Below are positions 6,151 through 6,729 of a stretch of 6,729 bases of DNA, piece after piece (the first letter of the stretch is position 1; each line of letters opens with the position of its first letter). The stretch lies in contig NZVF01000068.1 of the NCBI GenBank assembly GCA_002698165.1, positions 1 to 6,729 of the forward strand. The letters run 5' to 3'. Under the pieces are notes generated by a model, which was not told the DNA's origin, made no database searches, and saw nothing but the letters and a program-made list of their open reading frames with translations. This stretch comes from Planktomarina sp. (GTDB lineage: Bacteria; Pseudomonadota; Alphaproteobacteria; Rhodobacterales; Rhodobacteraceae). Both the position numbers and the translations under genes were made by a program.

Positions 6151-6155
6151 GGAGG
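6151..6155 (+). promoter_or_regulatory. Shine-Dalgarno of htpG
   Basis: GGAGG sits 5 nt before ATG 6161. An in-frame ATG at 6149 has its own upstream GAGGAA (6140-6145) but only 3 nt of spacing, and it would add just four residues (MEDT). The better spacing favours 6161. Confidence 0.7.
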
Positions 6156-6160
6156 ATACC

Positions 6161-6729
6161 ATGGATAAATTTACCAAGAGTTTTGAAGCTGATACCAGTA
6201 AAATCCTGAATATTGTAATTAACTCACTTTATTCTGATCGAGATATTTTTCTAAGAGAGTTACTTTCTAATGCCTCAGATGCGATTCAAAAGAGACGCTT
6301 TCAGGGCCAGACCACACCCATTCTGCTTAATTCTGAAGATGATCAAATCGAAATAATAATAAATAAAAAGAAAAAGTATATTGAGATTAAGGATAATGGA
6401 ATTGGTCTTAATGACGAAGAACTGTCTGAGACGTTAGGAACAATTGCAAAATCAGGAACAGCTGGGTTTCTAAAAGAAATTGAGGATAATAAGGACTCAA
6501 AAAGCGCTGCTCAAAGCCTAATTGGTAAATTTGGAGTTGGCTTTTATTCTGCATTTATGGTCGCCGATACTGTAGAAGTGACAACGCAGAAAGCAGGAAC
6601 AAACGTAGCATATACATGGGTTAGTGATGGGCAAACCGGCTACGATATATCAAAAGCAGAGATAGATCATCCTATTGGCACATCTGTAAGATTATTCATA
6701 AAAAAGGATGCAAAAGAATATTGCGAAGG
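6161..6729 (+). CDS. htpG: HtpG (bacterial Hsp90 chaperone), N-terminal part, cut by window end
   Basis: The first 189 complete codons plus two bases are present, covering most of the N-terminal GHKL-type ATPase domain; a full HtpG has roughly 620-640 residues. HtpG is a cytoplasmic homodimeric ATP-dependent chaperone. Hsp90 motifs are unmistakable: the SLYSDRDIFLRELLSNASDA region at 22-41 with ATP/Mg-binding E33, N37 and D40, the DNGIG box at 78-82 (D78 contacts adenine), GTIAKSGT at 93-100 (ATP lid) and the glycine-rich IGKFGVGFYSAF block at 121-132. It follows psd by 196 nt and appears to have its own promoter, so it is probably not part of the lipid operon. The reading frame is intact to the edge. 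The upstream ATG at 6149 is an alternative start. Confidence 0.97.
   Translation, partial: MDKFTKSFEADTSKILNIVINSLYSDRDIFLRELLSNASDAIQKRRFQGQTTPILLNSEDDQIEIIINKKKKYIEIKDNGIGLNDEELSETLGTIAKSGTAGFLKEIEDNKDSKSAAQSLIGKFGVGFYSAFMVADTVEVTTQKAGTNVAYTWVSDGQTGYDISKAEIDHPIGTSVRLFIKKDAKEYCE

Overview
The window reads as part of an AT-rich Gram-negative genome, most likely an alphaproteobacterium. This rests on three things seen in the proteins: a short phosphatidylserine decarboxylase of the alphaproteobacterial type, a membrane-type (CDP-alcohol phosphotransferase) phosphatidylserine synthase, and two lipid A-type phosphoethanolamine transferases, which imply a lipopolysaccharide outer membrane. Genus cannot be read from the sequence. 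All genes lie on the + strand. There is no transposase, tRNA, rRNA or CRISPR array.

Layout: 1-245 is a non-coding, AT-rich leader with weak promoter candidates and a small hairpin that would cover the first ribosome binding site. From 246 to 5964 six genes are packed with almost no gaps (spacings 0, -4, +2, -17 and +5 nt), so they are almost certainly one operon: eptA-like 1 (TTG start), a PAP2-family phosphatase, pssA, eptA-like 2, dgkA and psd. A 196-nt gap (5965-6160) holds a possible weak terminator and a heat-shock-like promoter. The gap is followed by the first 189 codons of htpG (Hsp90), which runs off the window.

How the genes fit together (inference from known family reactions): PssA makes phosphatidylserine from CDP-diacylglycerol and serine, and Psd decarboxylates it to phosphatidylethanolamine (PE). 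The two EptA-type enzymes move phosphoethanolamine from PE onto an envelope acceptor, classically lipid A, releasing diacylglycerol. DgkA rephosphorylates the diacylglycerol to phosphatidic acid, which CdsA (not in this window) would return to CDP-diacylglycerol. The operon thus encodes nearly a whole PE donor-and-recycling loop. The PAP2 phosphatase may prepare the acceptor by removing a lipid A phosphate or may act on a lipid by-product. The most interesting feature is this packing of donor synthesis, transfer and by-product recycling into one transcription unit, together with two clearly diverged transferases.
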